Shown piece after piece: positions 32,794 through 41,861 of a DNA stretch of 64,000 bases. Below the pieces are notes generated by a model that made no database searches, had not been told where the DNA came from, and saw only the letters and a list, made by a program, of their open reading frames with translations. Within the stretch, counting starts at the first letter, position 1, and each line of letters starts with the position of its first letter. This stretch comes from [Phormidium] sp. LEGE 05292 (GTDB lineage Bacteria > Cyanobacteriota > Cyanobacteriia > Cyanobacteriales > Aerosakkonemataceae), in contig NZ_JADEWG010000005.1 of NCBI RefSeq assembly GCF_015207735.1, positions 33,583 to 97,582 of the forward strand, given 5' to 3'. The translations under genes and the position numbers were made by a program.

Positions 32794-34704
32794 ATGCACT
32801 TGAGTGAAATCACTCATCCAAATCAGTTGCACGGTCTGTCAATACACCAGCTGAAGCAAATTGCCCGACAAATTCGGGAAAAGCATCTGCAAACCGTGGC
32901 GACCAGCGGAGGACACCTGGGGCCGGGTTTGGGTGTAGTAGAACTGACTCTGGGACTTTATCAAACCCTGGATTTAGATCGAGATAAAGTCATTTGGGAT
33001 GTGGGACACCAAGCTTACCCGCACAAGCTGATCACTGGAAGATACAACAACTTCCATACCTTGCGGCAAAAAGACGGTGTTGCTGGATACCTGAAACGCT
33101 GCGAAAGCAAGTTCGACCACTTCGGCGCAGGACACGCTTCCACCAGTATCTCAGCTGCCTTGGGTATGGCCTTGGCGCGAGATATGAAAGGCGATAACTT
33201 TAAAACGGTAGCAGTGATTGGTGATGGTTCGTTAACAGGAGGCATGGCATTAGAAGCAATTAACCATGCTGGACATTTGCCAAAAACCAATCTGTTAATC
33301 GTACTCAATGATAACGAGATGTCGATTTCTCCCAACGTGGGGGCAATTTCTCGTTATTTGAACAAAATGCGCCTCAGTGACCCAGTGCAGTTCCTTACGG
33401 ATAACTTAGAAGAACAATTTAAACATCTACCCTTTTTTGGTGAATCTCTCACTCCAGAGTTGGAGAGACTTAAAGAAGGCATGAAGCGTTTAGCTGTATC
33501 AAAAGTTGGTGCAGTTTGCGAGGAATTAGGCTTAACCTACATGGGGCCAGTGGATGGTCACGACCTGGAAGAGTTGATTTCCACATTTAAGCAAGCACAC
33601 AAACATACTGGGCCTGTGCTGGTTCATGTGGCAACTGTGAAGGGCAAGGGCTACGAGATGGCCGAAAAAGACCAAGTTGGCTATCATGCTCAAAATCCCT
33701 TTAATTTGGCGACTGGTAAACCTATTCCTTCCAGCAAACCGAAACCGCCTGCTTACGCCAAAGTTTTTGCTCATACTTTAGTCAAGTTAGCCGAAAATAA
33801 CCCGAAAATTGTGGGGATTACGGCAGCAATGGCTACGGGAACTGGGTTAGACAAATTACAAGCTAAATTGCCCAATCAATATATTGATGTGGGTATTGCG
33901 GAACAACACGCTGTTACTTTGGCAGCTGGTTTAGCTTGTGAGGGAATGCGTCCTGTCGCGGCGATTTATTCTACTTTCTTGCAACGGGGCTACGATCAAG
34001 TAGTTCATGATGTCTGCATTCAAAAGTTGCCTGTGTTCTTCTGTATGGATAGGGCGGGAATTGTGGGTGCTGATGGCCCGACTCACCAAGGAATGTATGA
34101 TATCGCTTATCTGCGTTGTTTGCCGAATATGGTGCTGATGGCTCCGAAAGATGAGGCAGAATTACAGCAGATGGTAGTGACGGGTATTGATTATACTGAT
34201 GGGCCGATCGCTATGCGTTATCCTCGTGGTAACGGCTACGGCGTACCTTTGATGGAAGAAGGTTGGGAGGCTTTGCCCATTGGTAAGGGTGAAGTGTTGC
34301 GCCAAGGTGATGATGTGTTGCTGTTGGGTTATGGTTCAATGGTTTACCCAGCAATGCAAGCAGCTGAAATCCTCAGCGAACATGGCATTGAAGCAACTGT
34401 GGTGAATGCCCGGTTTGTCAAACCTTTGGACACGGAATTAATTTTGCCCTTGGCTAAACAAATTGGTCGAGTGGTGACTTTGGAAGAAGGTTGCATCATG
34501 GGCGGTTTTGGTTCCGCTGTGGCAGAGGCTTTACTGGATCATAATGTTTTGGTGCCGATCGTTCGGGTTGGTGTACCTGATATTTTGGTAGATCATGCTA
34601 CGCCAGAACAGTCTATGGCAGAGTTGGGTTTAACTCCACCGCAAATTGCTGAAAGAGTGCGTTTGGCTTTTTTCAGTCAGCAAGTATCAGCTGTTGTTAG
34701 TTAG
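32794..34704 (+). CDS. dxs: 1-deoxy-D-xylulose-5-phosphate synthase
   Basis: Cytoplasmic thiamine-diphosphate enzyme (636 residues) that condenses pyruvate and glyceraldehyde 3-phosphate, the first step of the MEP isoprenoid pathway that feeds carotenoids and chlorophyll. It has the N-terminal [20 protein letters not shown], the diphosphate/metal motif [20 protein letters not shown], the DXS signature ([18 protein letters not shown] and [21 protein letters not shown]) and a C-terminal domain. The length is normal. Its 3' end overlaps the convergent deacetylase gene by 8 bp, and its terminator hairpin lies in that gene. Confidence 0.97.
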   Translation: MHLSEITHPNQLHGLSIHQLKQIARQIREKHLQTVATSGGHLGPGLGVVELTLGLYQTLDLDRDKVIWDVGHQAYPHKLITGRYNNFHTLRQKDGVAGYLKRCESKFDHFGAGHASTSISAALGMALARDMKGDNFKTVAVIGDGSLTGGMALEAINHAGHLPKTNLLIVLNDNEMSISPNVGAISRYLNKMRLSDPVQFLTDNLEEQFKHLPFFGESLTPELERLKEGMKRLAVSKVGAVCEELGLTYMGPVDGHDLEELISTFKQAHKHTGPVLVHVATVKGKGYEMAEKDQVGYHAQNPFNLATGKPIPSSKPKPPAYAKVFAHTLVKLAENNPKIVGITAAMATGTGLDKLQAKLPNQYIDVGIAEQHAVTLAAGLACEGMRPVAAIYSTFLQRGYDQVVHDVCIQKLPVFFCMDRAGIVGADGPTHQGMYDIAYLRCLPNMVLMAPKDEAELQQMVVTGIDYTDGPIAMRYPRGNGYGVPLMEEGWEALPIGKGEVLRQGDDVLLLGYGSMVYPAMQAAEILSEHGIEATVVNARFVKPLDTELILPLAKQIGRVVTLEEGCIMGGFGSAVAEALLDHNVLVPIVRVGVPDILVDHATPEQSMAELGLTPPQIAERVRLAFFSQQVSAVVS

Positions 34705-35596
34705 TTAGACTCGGACTAGGGTGGTTGTTTGCCACCCTAGTTTGAGAATTTTTAAACACATCACCTAATGGTGCAAAAGAAAATTCTGCAAGCAATCGCC
34801 GCAACTTTGGTGTGGTTGAGTGGAAATTGACATAGTGTGTCAAGCGCTCTTTCCAATTTAGTGGTACTGGTGGATGATCTGGGTCTAGTTCCCAGGGATG
34901 AATATAGAAAACTACTGGAAGACCTTGTTGTTCTAGGGCTAGAAAATTATTTTGTGTGATGCTGTACGGATACAGACGGAAATAAGATCCGCCAGACACG
35001 GGAAGGTTGTAATTAAAAATTGGTCGAACTGAAACAGGCAGTTCATAAATTGAACCCGACGGGGTATCAATTTGCTGGGGTTGTCGAGGGAAATTGGGTA
35101 TGCCGTAGCGCCAATTTCGCACGGGGAAAATACTAGAATCATACTGAAATCCAAGTTCTATAAGAATTTCTAGTGCCCACAGAGACTTGCGCGTAATTGA
35201 GAAGTATGGGGCACGATATGAAATAATTGGTTTTCCGGTCAGATTGGCGATCGCATCGCACGCTTTCCTAGTTTCTTCACGAAATCGCTGAGGAGACATA
35301 GTATAAACTAGCTCGTGCAACCATCCGTGACAGCCAATTTCATGTCCCGCATCTGCTACTTGTCGCACCAGATAGGGATGTTCCACTGCTGCTGGACCTA
35401 ACCAATAAAAAGTACCTTTTACTTCATATTCTGCGAGAATATCTAATAGCCTGCCCAACCCATAATCAAGACGACGTTCAGCAGAAGCCCTAGTTTTTTC
35501 ATCAGCAATTCCGTGATACCAGTCTTCCACATCTACAGTGAAAGCGTGCTTGAGTCGTAAGTCTTTTTGCCGCTCTTTTTGCTTAAACATTAACAT
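34697..35596 (-). CDS. Polysaccharide deacetylase (NodB-type, PEP-CTERM-locus like)
   Basis: A protein of 299 residues. The NodB metal site is seen as TVDVEDW (Asp22, with Asp/Glu neighbours) and CHGWLHELV (His90, His94), with the Arg/Pro motif SYRAPYFS. The late segment with [10 protein letters not shown] and [16 protein letters not shown] matches the DUF3473-type C-terminus of exopolysaccharide-locus deacetylases. It has no signal peptide and should act in the cytoplasm or at the membrane. It follows the glycosyltransferase gene with a 14-bp overlap, so the two are an operon. Confidence 0.9.
   Translation of the reverse strand: MLMFKQKERQKDLRLKHAFTVDVEDWYHGIADEKTRASAERRLDYGLGRLLDILAEYEVKGTFYWLGPAAVEHPYLVRQVADAGHEIGCHGWLHELVYTMSPQRFREETRKACDAIANLTGKPIISYRAPYFSITRKSLWALEILIELGFQYDSSIFPVRNWRYGIPNFPRQPQQIDTPSGSIYELPVSVRPIFNYNLPVSGGSYFRLYPYSITQNNFLALEQQGLPVVFYIHPWELDPDHPPVPLNWKERLTHYVNFHSTTPKLRRLLAEFSFAPLGDVFKNSQTRVANNHPSPSLTN
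34715..34748 (+). terminator. dxs terminator embedded in the opposite gene
   Basis: ACTAGGGTGG (34715-34724) pairs perfectly with CCACCCTAGT (34732-34741) over a 7-base loop, followed by TTGAGAATTTTT. It lies inside the 3' coding end of the minus-strand deacetylase gene. Confidence 0.85.
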
Positions 35597-36488
35597 TATT
35601 AATCAACACTAACTGAGGATAAATTGAATGAATTTGGTGATCGTTAAAGTTTGATAGTCGATCGAACAAGTGAACAAAAAACAAAAGTTGTAGGAAGAAC
35701 AACAACACAAATCTAGGATTATGGCGCTGATTTCTTTTCCACAATCTTCTCGGTTCTAAACAAAGTCGAAATATCCACTCTAATCCTGTCTCTTGCATCA
35801 GCTTTGGAGCCAAAGGTTTTGTCCCAGCAATAAAGTCGAAAGCTGCTCCTACCCCTAACATTACTGCTGGGATACGCTGTTTATGTTGTGCCATCCAATA
35901 CTCTTGTTTAGGACAACCCAAACCTACGAAGAGAATCCCAATTCCCGATTCCTGAATTTCTTTTACTACAGCTTCATCCTCTTGTGCAGAAAGGGGACGA
36001 AACGGAGGTGAATAACTGTAGGCTACTTTTAAATCTGGGTAAAGCTTTTTTATATTCGTTACTATCAGTTTTAAAGTATGTTTAGAACTTCCATAAAACC
36101 CCACTGGTATCCCTTTTTTCGCTGCTTCTTTGCATAAGCTTAGTGTTATGTCCCTACCAGTAATCCGCGTTTGATCGATCGCACCTAGAGAGCGCAAACC
36201 CCAAACTAAGGGCATACCATCTGGAACTACCATATCTGCTGTATTTAAAGTTTGCCAAAACTCTCGCGAGTCGTAAGCTTCCATAATCATGTGCACATTT
36301 GCTAGGCATATATAGCTGGATTTACCTGCCTGTGCATATTCGATCGCTTTTTGAGTAGCATCTTCAACGCTGAGAGCATTTACTTTTGTACCCAGAATAG
36401 AACGCTTATCTACTTTAATGGTTTCCCAAGAATTTAGAGTTTTTTCCTCTGTGAGCGCTGATTGATTGACCCGATCGTTAATCATCAT
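35583..36488 (-). CDS. WecG/TagA/CpsF-family glycosyltransferase
   Basis: A protein of about 301 residues from the ATG at 36488; a longer frame begins with TTG. The family (GT26) transfers a sugar, often N-acetylmannosaminuronate-like, to a lipid-linked intermediate. Signatures: LANVHMIMEAY, MVVPDGMPLVWGLR, VGFYGSSKHTLK, GILFVGLGCPKQEYW and the end GLEWIFRLCLEPRRLWKR. It has a hydrophobic C-terminal stretch (FVLLFFLQLLFFVHLF) that could bind the membrane. Together with the overlapping deacetylase it belongs to an exopolysaccharide pathway. Confidence 0.92.
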   Translation of the reverse strand: MMINDRVNQSALTEEKTLNSWETIKVDKRSILGTKVNALSVEDATQKAIEYAQAGKSSYICLANVHMIMEAYDSREFWQTLNTADMVVPDGMPLVWGLRSLGAIDQTRITGRDITLSLCKEAAKKGIPVGFYGSSKHTLKLIVTNIKKLYPDLKVAYSYSPPFRPLSAQEDEAVVKEIQESGIGILFVGLGCPKQEYWMAQHKQRIPAVMLGVGAAFDFIAGTKPLAPKLMQETGLEWIFRLCLEPRRLWKRNQRHNPRFVLLFFLQLLFFVHLFDRLSNFNDHQIHSIYPQLVLINNVNV

Positions 36489-36862
36489 GAGCTTTTTACA
36501 TTTGTAATTAAGATTGATTTTGCTTAAAGTCTGTATTGGTTCACAAAAATTATCTATTACCAATATTTCTTGGTTATGTTTTTAAGGGTTATTACGTAAT
36601 GTTTTACAACTTTATAAAATAAATAGCTAGTATTTATGTTTAACTTTATGAAAGTTTCATAGTTATGTGAAGAAAATATGAATTAACATCAATCACAGAA
36701 AATAATTTATGATGATTATATGAGGAATAATAAAAGTTCTAATTCTTAAATTCAGCGATAATACTGGAATATACGGTTCTCTAGTACTTAAGGTGATAAG
36801 TAATTCTAATTAATTGGTGCGATCGCCACTTTCGCTGAACGATCGCACTTAATCTCAAATTA
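36489..36862. other. Intergenic region, about 370 bp
   Basis: AT-rich. It contains the promoter of the glycosyltransferase-deacetylase operon, and near the lectin gene a GTGCGATCG (36817-36825) with CGATCGCAC (36840-36848) inverted pair. This could be a hairpin after the lectin gene. I see no other ORF. Confidence 0.5.
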
Positions 36863-37705
36863 TTAATAAGCACTCAAAATTGACCACTTAACGGTTTGAG
36901 TACCAGAATTATCAATGTAATAACCTGGTTCGTCATTGTTGATAAATGAGATAACTTCTCCCGGTTTCAGTTGGATGGTTTGTTCTTTCCCGCTACCTAT
37001 AGATTGGTCATTTTTTACTGTTACTAATGCTGCTGGTTTAATGTTGGAAAAGCGCATTTTTGATTCTTGTCCACTGCTTTCCGAATTACCATTAGCATCT
37101 ACTTCTTTGGCGAATATCGATGTATCGCCATAGTTCCACAATCCCTCGGCTTGAATTTTCAATGTTATGGTTTTCTCTGATTCATTTATCAATGTGGGCA
37201 AGTTTTCTTCTTCAGTTGCTTCCACTGTAAGTTCGCCGCTAGGCAACTCAATATCACTATTGATCTCTCCACTTGGCTTAGTTGAACTATTACCATTACC
37301 CGGATTGATAGCAGCAATTGACCACTTAATTGTCAAGCTGCCACTATTATCTGCGTAAACACCTGGTTGATCGTTGTTCATAAAAAATACGCTTTCTCCA
37401 GGTTCAATTGAGATCATTTGATCTTTACCACTGGCGACAGCTTGGTTATTTTTTACCGCTACCAATGCCGCTGGTGTGATGTCTGGGAAGCGCATATATG
37501 GGTTTCGTCCGGTTTGCGTCACGTTACCATTGCCATCTACTTGGTTAGCGAATGCGTCTTCACCACCGTAAGACCATTTACCCTCGGCTTGAATTTTCAA
37601 TGTTACCCTTTTGTCTGAAGTGTTAGTCAAGCTGGGGAGGTTGTTTTCTTCAGTTGCTTGGACGGTTAATTCACCACTAGGTAGAATGATGCTGGATTTA
37701 CTCAT
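36863..37705 (-). CDS. Tandem LecA (PA-IL)-like lectin domains
   Basis: A protein of 280 residues with two similar domains (about 1-133 and 151-280) joined by a Gly/Asn/Ser/Pro linker. Each begins LPSGELTV and contains LKIQAEGxWxYG and a calcium-site-like segment (NNDQPGVYADNSGS; NNDEPGYYIDNSGT). The Pseudomonas LecA segment YNDVPGTYGNNSG is closely similar, so I infer galactose-type, calcium-dependent carbohydrate binding. The LecA Asp and second Asn are kept; Thr and the first Asn differ. There is no signal peptide, as in LecA. It lies next to the exopolysaccharide pair. Confidence 0.7.
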   Translation of the reverse strand: MSKSSIILPSGELTVQATEENNLPSLTNTSDKRVTLKIQAEGKWSYGGEDAFANQVDGNGNVTQTGRNPYMRFPDITPAALVAVKNNQAVASGKDQMISIEPGESVFFMNNDQPGVYADNSGSLTIKWSIAAINPGNGNSSTKPSGEINSDIELPSGELTVEATEEENLPTLINESEKTITLKIQAEGLWNYGDTSIFAKEVDANGNSESSGQESKMRFSNIKPAALVTVKNDQSIGSGKEQTIQLKPGEVISFINNDEPGYYIDNSGTQTVKWSILSAY

Positions 37706-38026
37706 AGATTTTGATTTGCTAATTTCATGAGTATTTTATATTAATTGTCGTGATTTTATTTTTTTTTGTTTACTAATAATTTCTAGTTTTTAACGATAAT
37801 TAAGAAATTTTAGAAAATGTAAAAAAGGGTTTTTCTTTGCTAAGCCTTATGCTTAAATGATTAATATTTAAATATATTTTTATATAAATAAATAATTGAA
37901 GATTTAGGCAAAGTGGGAGAACGATATACCTACGGTAAGCTACGCGATCGCACATTCCAGTCCTTAAGTCATCGATCAGAAAGTGCGATCGACCTAGCAA
38001 CAATTCACCCTAATGTTAAGGAGAAA
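37706..38026. other. Intergenic region, 321 bp
   Basis: Very AT-rich with two HIP1-type sites (about 37944 and 37987) and no convincing ORF; the small frames here are AT-driven. It holds the lectin promoter and the 3' end of the hydrolase gene. Confidence 0.5.
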
Positions 38027-38983
38027 TTAACTCACAATTGGATTACTAGCTTGAGTTTTAGCTTTGACTACCTCAGCTTTAATGGTTTGCACAATTTTGT
38101 CAGCTACTTGTTTGCTTTGCCAATAACTGCCGTGAGCATCGCCACCATGTATTAAAGCTAAAGTTTTCTGACTTAACTGCTGAAATATCCGATCGCTCCA
38201 ATCTTCATTCTTATTTACAAAATCAATCAAATCCAAATATTTCTTTTGTTCTGCTACTGAATCGAATAATACTGTTTCCAAAGGCCAAGCTACGGGATCG
38301 CCTGGGTGGATAAAATTTGTCCAAGGTAACTGTCTACCTCGGAAATTGTACAAATTCTTCAGCAATTCTTCTAGTATTGGTTGGAAATCGTGACTACTTC
38401 CATTCACATGAATTAAGTTAAAAAGCGCGATCGGTGAACCCATTGTATTAATACTTGCCAGTCGAATCCCTGTATTAGGAGTGGGTGGTAATCCAAACAG
38501 GAAATTACGAATAGCAATCACATCTTGATGACCTGGAACATTATCAAAATTCCAACGTTCAGCAAACAGAATGTCAAACAAAATTACCGTTCCCCAACTA
38601 TGAGTAACTAAGTGCAAACGGTCTTCTTGGGGATTGTAACCTTGTATTCCTTTCAAAGCTTGTTCTTTTAAACGCTGAACTACTTGATAACCGACTGTAC
38701 GGCTGAGGTAAAGTGCTGCATCCCCAGCAAATTGCAAAAGTTGATTGGTGCGGAAATCTTTGAACCACAGCTGATTCCAAGCACTTGATTGTTTAAAAGA
38801 TTTGACAAGATTATCTTGTGCTTCTTGGTTGATGTCACCCCAGTACAGGGTGATTTTTTTCAGTGTTATGGATGAGTCTACTCCTTGCTGAATTAAGCGA
38901 AAAAGTTGGTCAGCGTAAGTAGGCTGTTCCTGCTTTTGGCGAGTGTTGACACCATGTACGAAGAGAATGTAGTCGGTTGCCAT
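38027..38983 (-). CDS. Alpha/beta hydrolase (lipase-like)
   Basis: A protein of 318 residues. The N-terminal strand ILFVHGVN carries the oxyanion-hole HG, the nucleophile is Ser129 in THSWGT, and a late His lies in GGDAHGSYW, with an acidic residue expected in between (HPGDPVAW region). The mid-part LFGLPPTPNTGIRLASINTMGS is typical of lipase class-3-like or PGAP1-like hydrolases. No signal peptide. It is a single gene. The substrate is unknown, and the neighbouring lectin may or may not be related. Confidence 0.8.
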   Translation of the reverse strand: MATDYILFVHGVNTRQKQEQPTYADQLFRLIQQGVDSSITLKKITLYWGDINQEAQDNLVKSFKQSSAWNQLWFKDFRTNQLLQFAGDAALYLSRTVGYQVVQRLKEQALKGIQGYNPQEDRLHLVTHSWGTVILFDILFAERWNFDNVPGHQDVIAIRNFLFGLPPTPNTGIRLASINTMGSPIALFNLIHVNGSSHDFQPILEELLKNLYNFRGRQLPWTNFIHPGDPVAWPLETVLFDSVAEQKKYLDLIDFVNKNEDWSDRIFQQLSQKTLALIHGGDAHGSYWQSKQVADKIVQTIKAEVVKAKTQASNPIVS

Positions 38984-39153
38984 AATTTATTTCCCCATGA
39001 TATTAATACCGTATTAATACATAATAATTTTCCTAAGATCCAGAATTTCCTGTATTTTTTTCCACGAGTAGAGTAGTTTCTAGTGTTCAACTTCAAAAAA
39101 CTTAATATAATAAATGAAGAATCTATTACAGATTATCAAAGCTGGAGTTCGCC

Positions 39154-39774
39154 ATGAGAAACATTTCGTACTCTTTTATACTGCGGCGATTGGCTACGAT
39201 CTTGTCTGTGGCAATTATTTCTCTGAGTTTAATAGCAGCGATTACGGGAATTTTGCTGTCTTTTTATTACGAACCTACTGCGGGTGGGGCGTATAATTCA
39301 TTGCAAAGTATTAAATCAGAAATTCCCAATGGCTGGTTAATTCAGCGGCTTCATGAAATTGCGGGGAATGGATTAATTGGTGTTTCTTTAATTCAAATTG
39401 TGGTGATGTTTTTGGGTGAGAAATTTCGCCCTAATTGGTTAACTGCTTGGATTAGTGGAATTTTATTAACTTTAACTGCGATCGCACTCAGTTGGACAGC
39501 CATGTTACTAGACTGGACTCAGTTAGGATATTGGCGTTTTAACATTGAATTAGGGACGATCGAAGCAATTCCGGTGATTGGTTCTCTGTTGCGGGAATTT
39601 CTCACAGGTGGAGGCGCAGTTAACACGATGACAGTGATGCGTCTTTACACTTTGCATAGTTATGTTTTGGCAATGGGTGCGATCGTTCTAGCAATCATTC
39701 ATTTAATCGGATTATTGCGACAAGAAGAGGAAGAAAAACAGGAGTCTCAGGAAATCACTAATACAGCTTATTAG
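39154..39774 (+). CDS. Cytochrome b6-like N-terminal domain protein with an altered heme site
   Basis: A protein of 206 residues with four membrane helices, homologous to cytochrome b6 over the full length (TGILLSFYYEPTAGGAYNS and LDWTQLGYWRFN). Three of the four heme-ligand His are present: His67, His168 and His183. The fourth position, His67+14, is Gln81. The low-potential heme pair (67/168) is intact while the high-potential pair is Gln81/His183. The Cys that binds the extra heme in b6 is replaced by Leu24. A GGAG site precedes the ATG. No Rieske or subunit IV gene is next to it. Confidence 0.85.
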   Translation: MRNISYSFILRRLATILSVAIISLSLIAAITGILLSFYYEPTAGGAYNSLQSIKSEIPNGWLIQRLHEIAGNGLIGVSLIQIVVMFLGEKFRPNWLTAWISGILLTLTAIALSWTAMLLDWTQLGYWRFNIELGTIEAIPVIGSLLREFLTGGGAVNTMTVMRLYTLHSYVLAMGAIVLAIIHLIGLLRQEEEEKQESQEITNTAY

Positions 39775-39780
39775 TATATT

Positions 39781-39830
39781 AGGAGTTGTGATTTAACCAG
39801 TTATTTGGTAACTCGCAACTCCTATATTTT
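39781..39830 (+). terminator. Hairpin between cytochrome gene and cheB
   Basis: AGGAGTTG (39781-39788) pairs with CAACTCCT (39816-39823), with an inner ACCAG/TTGGT-type stem, then ATATTTT. It lies between convergent genes and serves at least the cytochrome transcript. Confidence 0.7.
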
Positions 39831-39847
39831 CCCCAGAAAAACTGACA

Positions 39848-40888
39848 TTATAAAACCTCCATAATTGCTGCTGTAATTTGACTAAGTGGGATAGATTTAT
39901 CGCTTAAACCTGCTTCTTCAACCGATCTGGGCATTCCATATACTACACAGCTTTCTTCTGCTTCTGTAAAAATTAAACCGCCATGAGATTTAATCCAAGC
40001 AGCACCTTGTTTGCCATCGGAACCCATGCCTGTCATGATTACGCCTAAAACGCGATCGGCAAAAACTTCCGCTGCTGATTGAAATAATACATCTACACTA
40101 GGACGATGCAAAGTATCAAATGGACGAGCATCTAAATGAGTAATTACAACACCATCAGATTGACGCATAAAACTTAAATGTCTTCCGGCTGGTGCAATTA
40201 AAACTGTACCCGGAATTACCGGATCTTTTTCCTTTGCTTCGACAACTTTTAGTGGTGAAATTTCATTCAATCTCTTGGCATACATTTCTGTATATCCCAC
40301 TGGCATATGTAAAACAATTGCTACCGGAATGGGAAAGTTTTCTGGTAATTGGGGAATTAAAAAAGAAAGTGCTTGTGGCCCACCCGTAGAAATTCCCATG
40401 ACTACAATATCTATTATTCCCGATCGGATTTGATGAACTACTGGTGATTTTACTTGGCTGTTAGGATTCGTAGGTAAATTACTGAGTTTGACATTAGCAG
40501 CAGCTTTAACTTTTTGAATTAATTCATCGCTAATTTCAAATACTTTTTCTGTTGCCAGTGCGGTGGGTTTTTGCACAAATTCCACTGCGCCAGCATCTAA
40601 AGCTTCTAGTGCGGTTTCTCCACTCTCACTAGCAATGCTCACAATAATTACTGGTAAGGGGCGGCGCAGCATTTGTTCCCGCAAAAATTCTATGCCATTC
40701 ATGTTAGGCATAATTAAATCTAATGTCACTACATCTGGTTTAAGTTGCTCGACCAAATCTAATGCTTCTTTGCCATCGCGAGCAACACCAACAACTTCGA
40801 TCAATGGACTGCGGGATAACATTTGTTTAATTACTTTCCGCACATAAGCAGAGTCATCAACAACCAAAACACGAATTACTTGATCCAT
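39848..40888 (-). CDS. cheB: CheB chemotaxis methylesterase
   Basis: A cytoplasmic response-regulator/methylesterase of 346 residues that demethylates or deamidates chemoreceptor glutamates. The receiver domain has the phospho-acceptor Asp57 (DVVTLDLIMPN). The catalytic domain begins near residue 155 with the nucleophile in GISTGGPQAL, the His in LHMPVGYTEMYAKRL and the Asp in MTGMGSDGKQGAAW. It is the last gene of the che operon, opposing CheR next to it. Confidence 0.96.
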   Translation of the reverse strand: MDQVIRVLVVDDSAYVRKVIKQMLSRSPLIEVVGVARDGKEALDLVEQLKPDVVTLDLIMPNMNGIEFLREQMLRRPLPVIIVSIASESGETALEALDAGAVEFVQKPTALATEKVFEISDELIQKVKAAANVKLSNLPTNPNSQVKSPVVHQIRSGIIDIVVMGISTGGPQALSFLIPQLPENFPIPVAIVLHMPVGYTEMYAKRLNEISPLKVVEAKEKDPVIPGTVLIAPAGRHLSFMRQSDGVVITHLDARPFDTLHRPSVDVLFQSAAEVFADRVLGVIMTGMGSDGKQGAAWIKSHGGLIFTEAEESCVVYGMPRSVEEAGLSDKSIPLSQITAAIMEVL

Positions 40889-40961
40889 TATTTCTACTCC
40901 TGGTTTTTAATATTTTATTTTAAGTATTTTACTAATAATCTTGTCTAATCGTCTTTATTAT

Positions 40962-41804
40962 TTAAGATTTGACATAAATAAAAGCACCGCCGATTTCTTG
41001 TAATTCCAATTTATTAGTTAATCTTAAAAGAGATTCGGAAGCAGCGATACATAAATAACCAGGTTCGGGCATATATTTATGAAAGATTTCGATAGTTTTA
41101 CGAATCGAATTATGGTCAAAGTAAATAAAGACATTTCGACAAAAGATAATATTGGCAGTAGCTAAATAACTTATTTCATTTTCTACTATTATGTTAGCTA
41201 TTGACCATTCAATCCGCTGATGAATTTCAGGAATAATTCGCCATTGGTTATTGGCTGTTTCTACAAAATATTTGCTTTGTAAATGCAGAGGTATGTTGCG
41301 AAAAGAACGTTCTCGATATAAACCTGCTTTAGCTTTAGCGAGCGCACTGGCACTAGCATCACTAGCATAAATTTGAACTGGTAGTTTATCCAACAAACCT
41401 GCCTCATTCAGTGCGATCGCAATCGAAATTGGTTCTTCTCCAGTGGCGCAAGCGGCACTCCAAATTCGCAAAGTTCGACCAGGAAATTGAGTAATATACT
41501 CAGGAACCAACACATTAACTAAAGCTTTAATTTGATCTGTTTCCCGCCAGAAAAAAGTTTCTTGTACAGTAATAGCATCCATTAAATGTTTCCATTCGGT
41601 TGCAGAATTATCTTCATATTTCAGCAAGTAATAGTAATCCAGAAATGAATCAAAACCACAAGCAACTACACGGGAAAATAGTTTATCTCCCAACAAATCG
41701 GGGCTATAATCATAAAAATTTATCCCGGTACGTTCCTGAATTAAATCGCGTAATAAAACAAAAGAGCTATCAGGTAAACCAAGGGATTCTGAACTAAATT
41801 TCAT
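40962..41804 (-). CDS. cheR: CheR chemotaxis methyltransferase
   Basis: An S-adenosylmethionine-dependent methyltransferase of 280 residues that methylates receptor glutamates. It has the N-terminal CheR helical domain (GINFYDYSPDLLGDKLFSR), motif ITVQETFFWRETDQ, SAM motif WSAACATGEEPIS, ASDASASAL and CRNVFIYF. It is complete and typical. It lies between the PAS-HEAT gene and cheB in the minus-strand operon, with short spacings of 57 and 73 bp. Confidence 0.95.
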   Translation of the reverse strand: MKFSSESLGLPDSSFVLLRDLIQERTGINFYDYSPDLLGDKLFSRVVACGFDSFLDYYYLLKYEDNSATEWKHLMDAITVQETFFWRETDQIKALVNVLVPEYITQFPGRTLRIWSAACATGEEPISIAIALNEAGLLDKLPVQIYASDASASALAKAKAGLYRERSFRNIPLHLQSKYFVETANNQWRIIPEIHQRIEWSIANIIVENEISYLATANIIFCRNVFIYFDHNSIRKTIEIFHKYMPEPGYLCIAASESLLRLTNKLELQEIGGAFIYVKS

Positions 41805-41861
41805 GACTTATGTTTGTGGGAAATGAATTTGATTTTAGATTTTAGATGGGAAAATATAAAG

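Noticed and set aside
37800..38155. Small frames on both strands around 38 kb
   Set aside because: They are AT-rich, lack start signals and overlap the end of the hydrolase gene.
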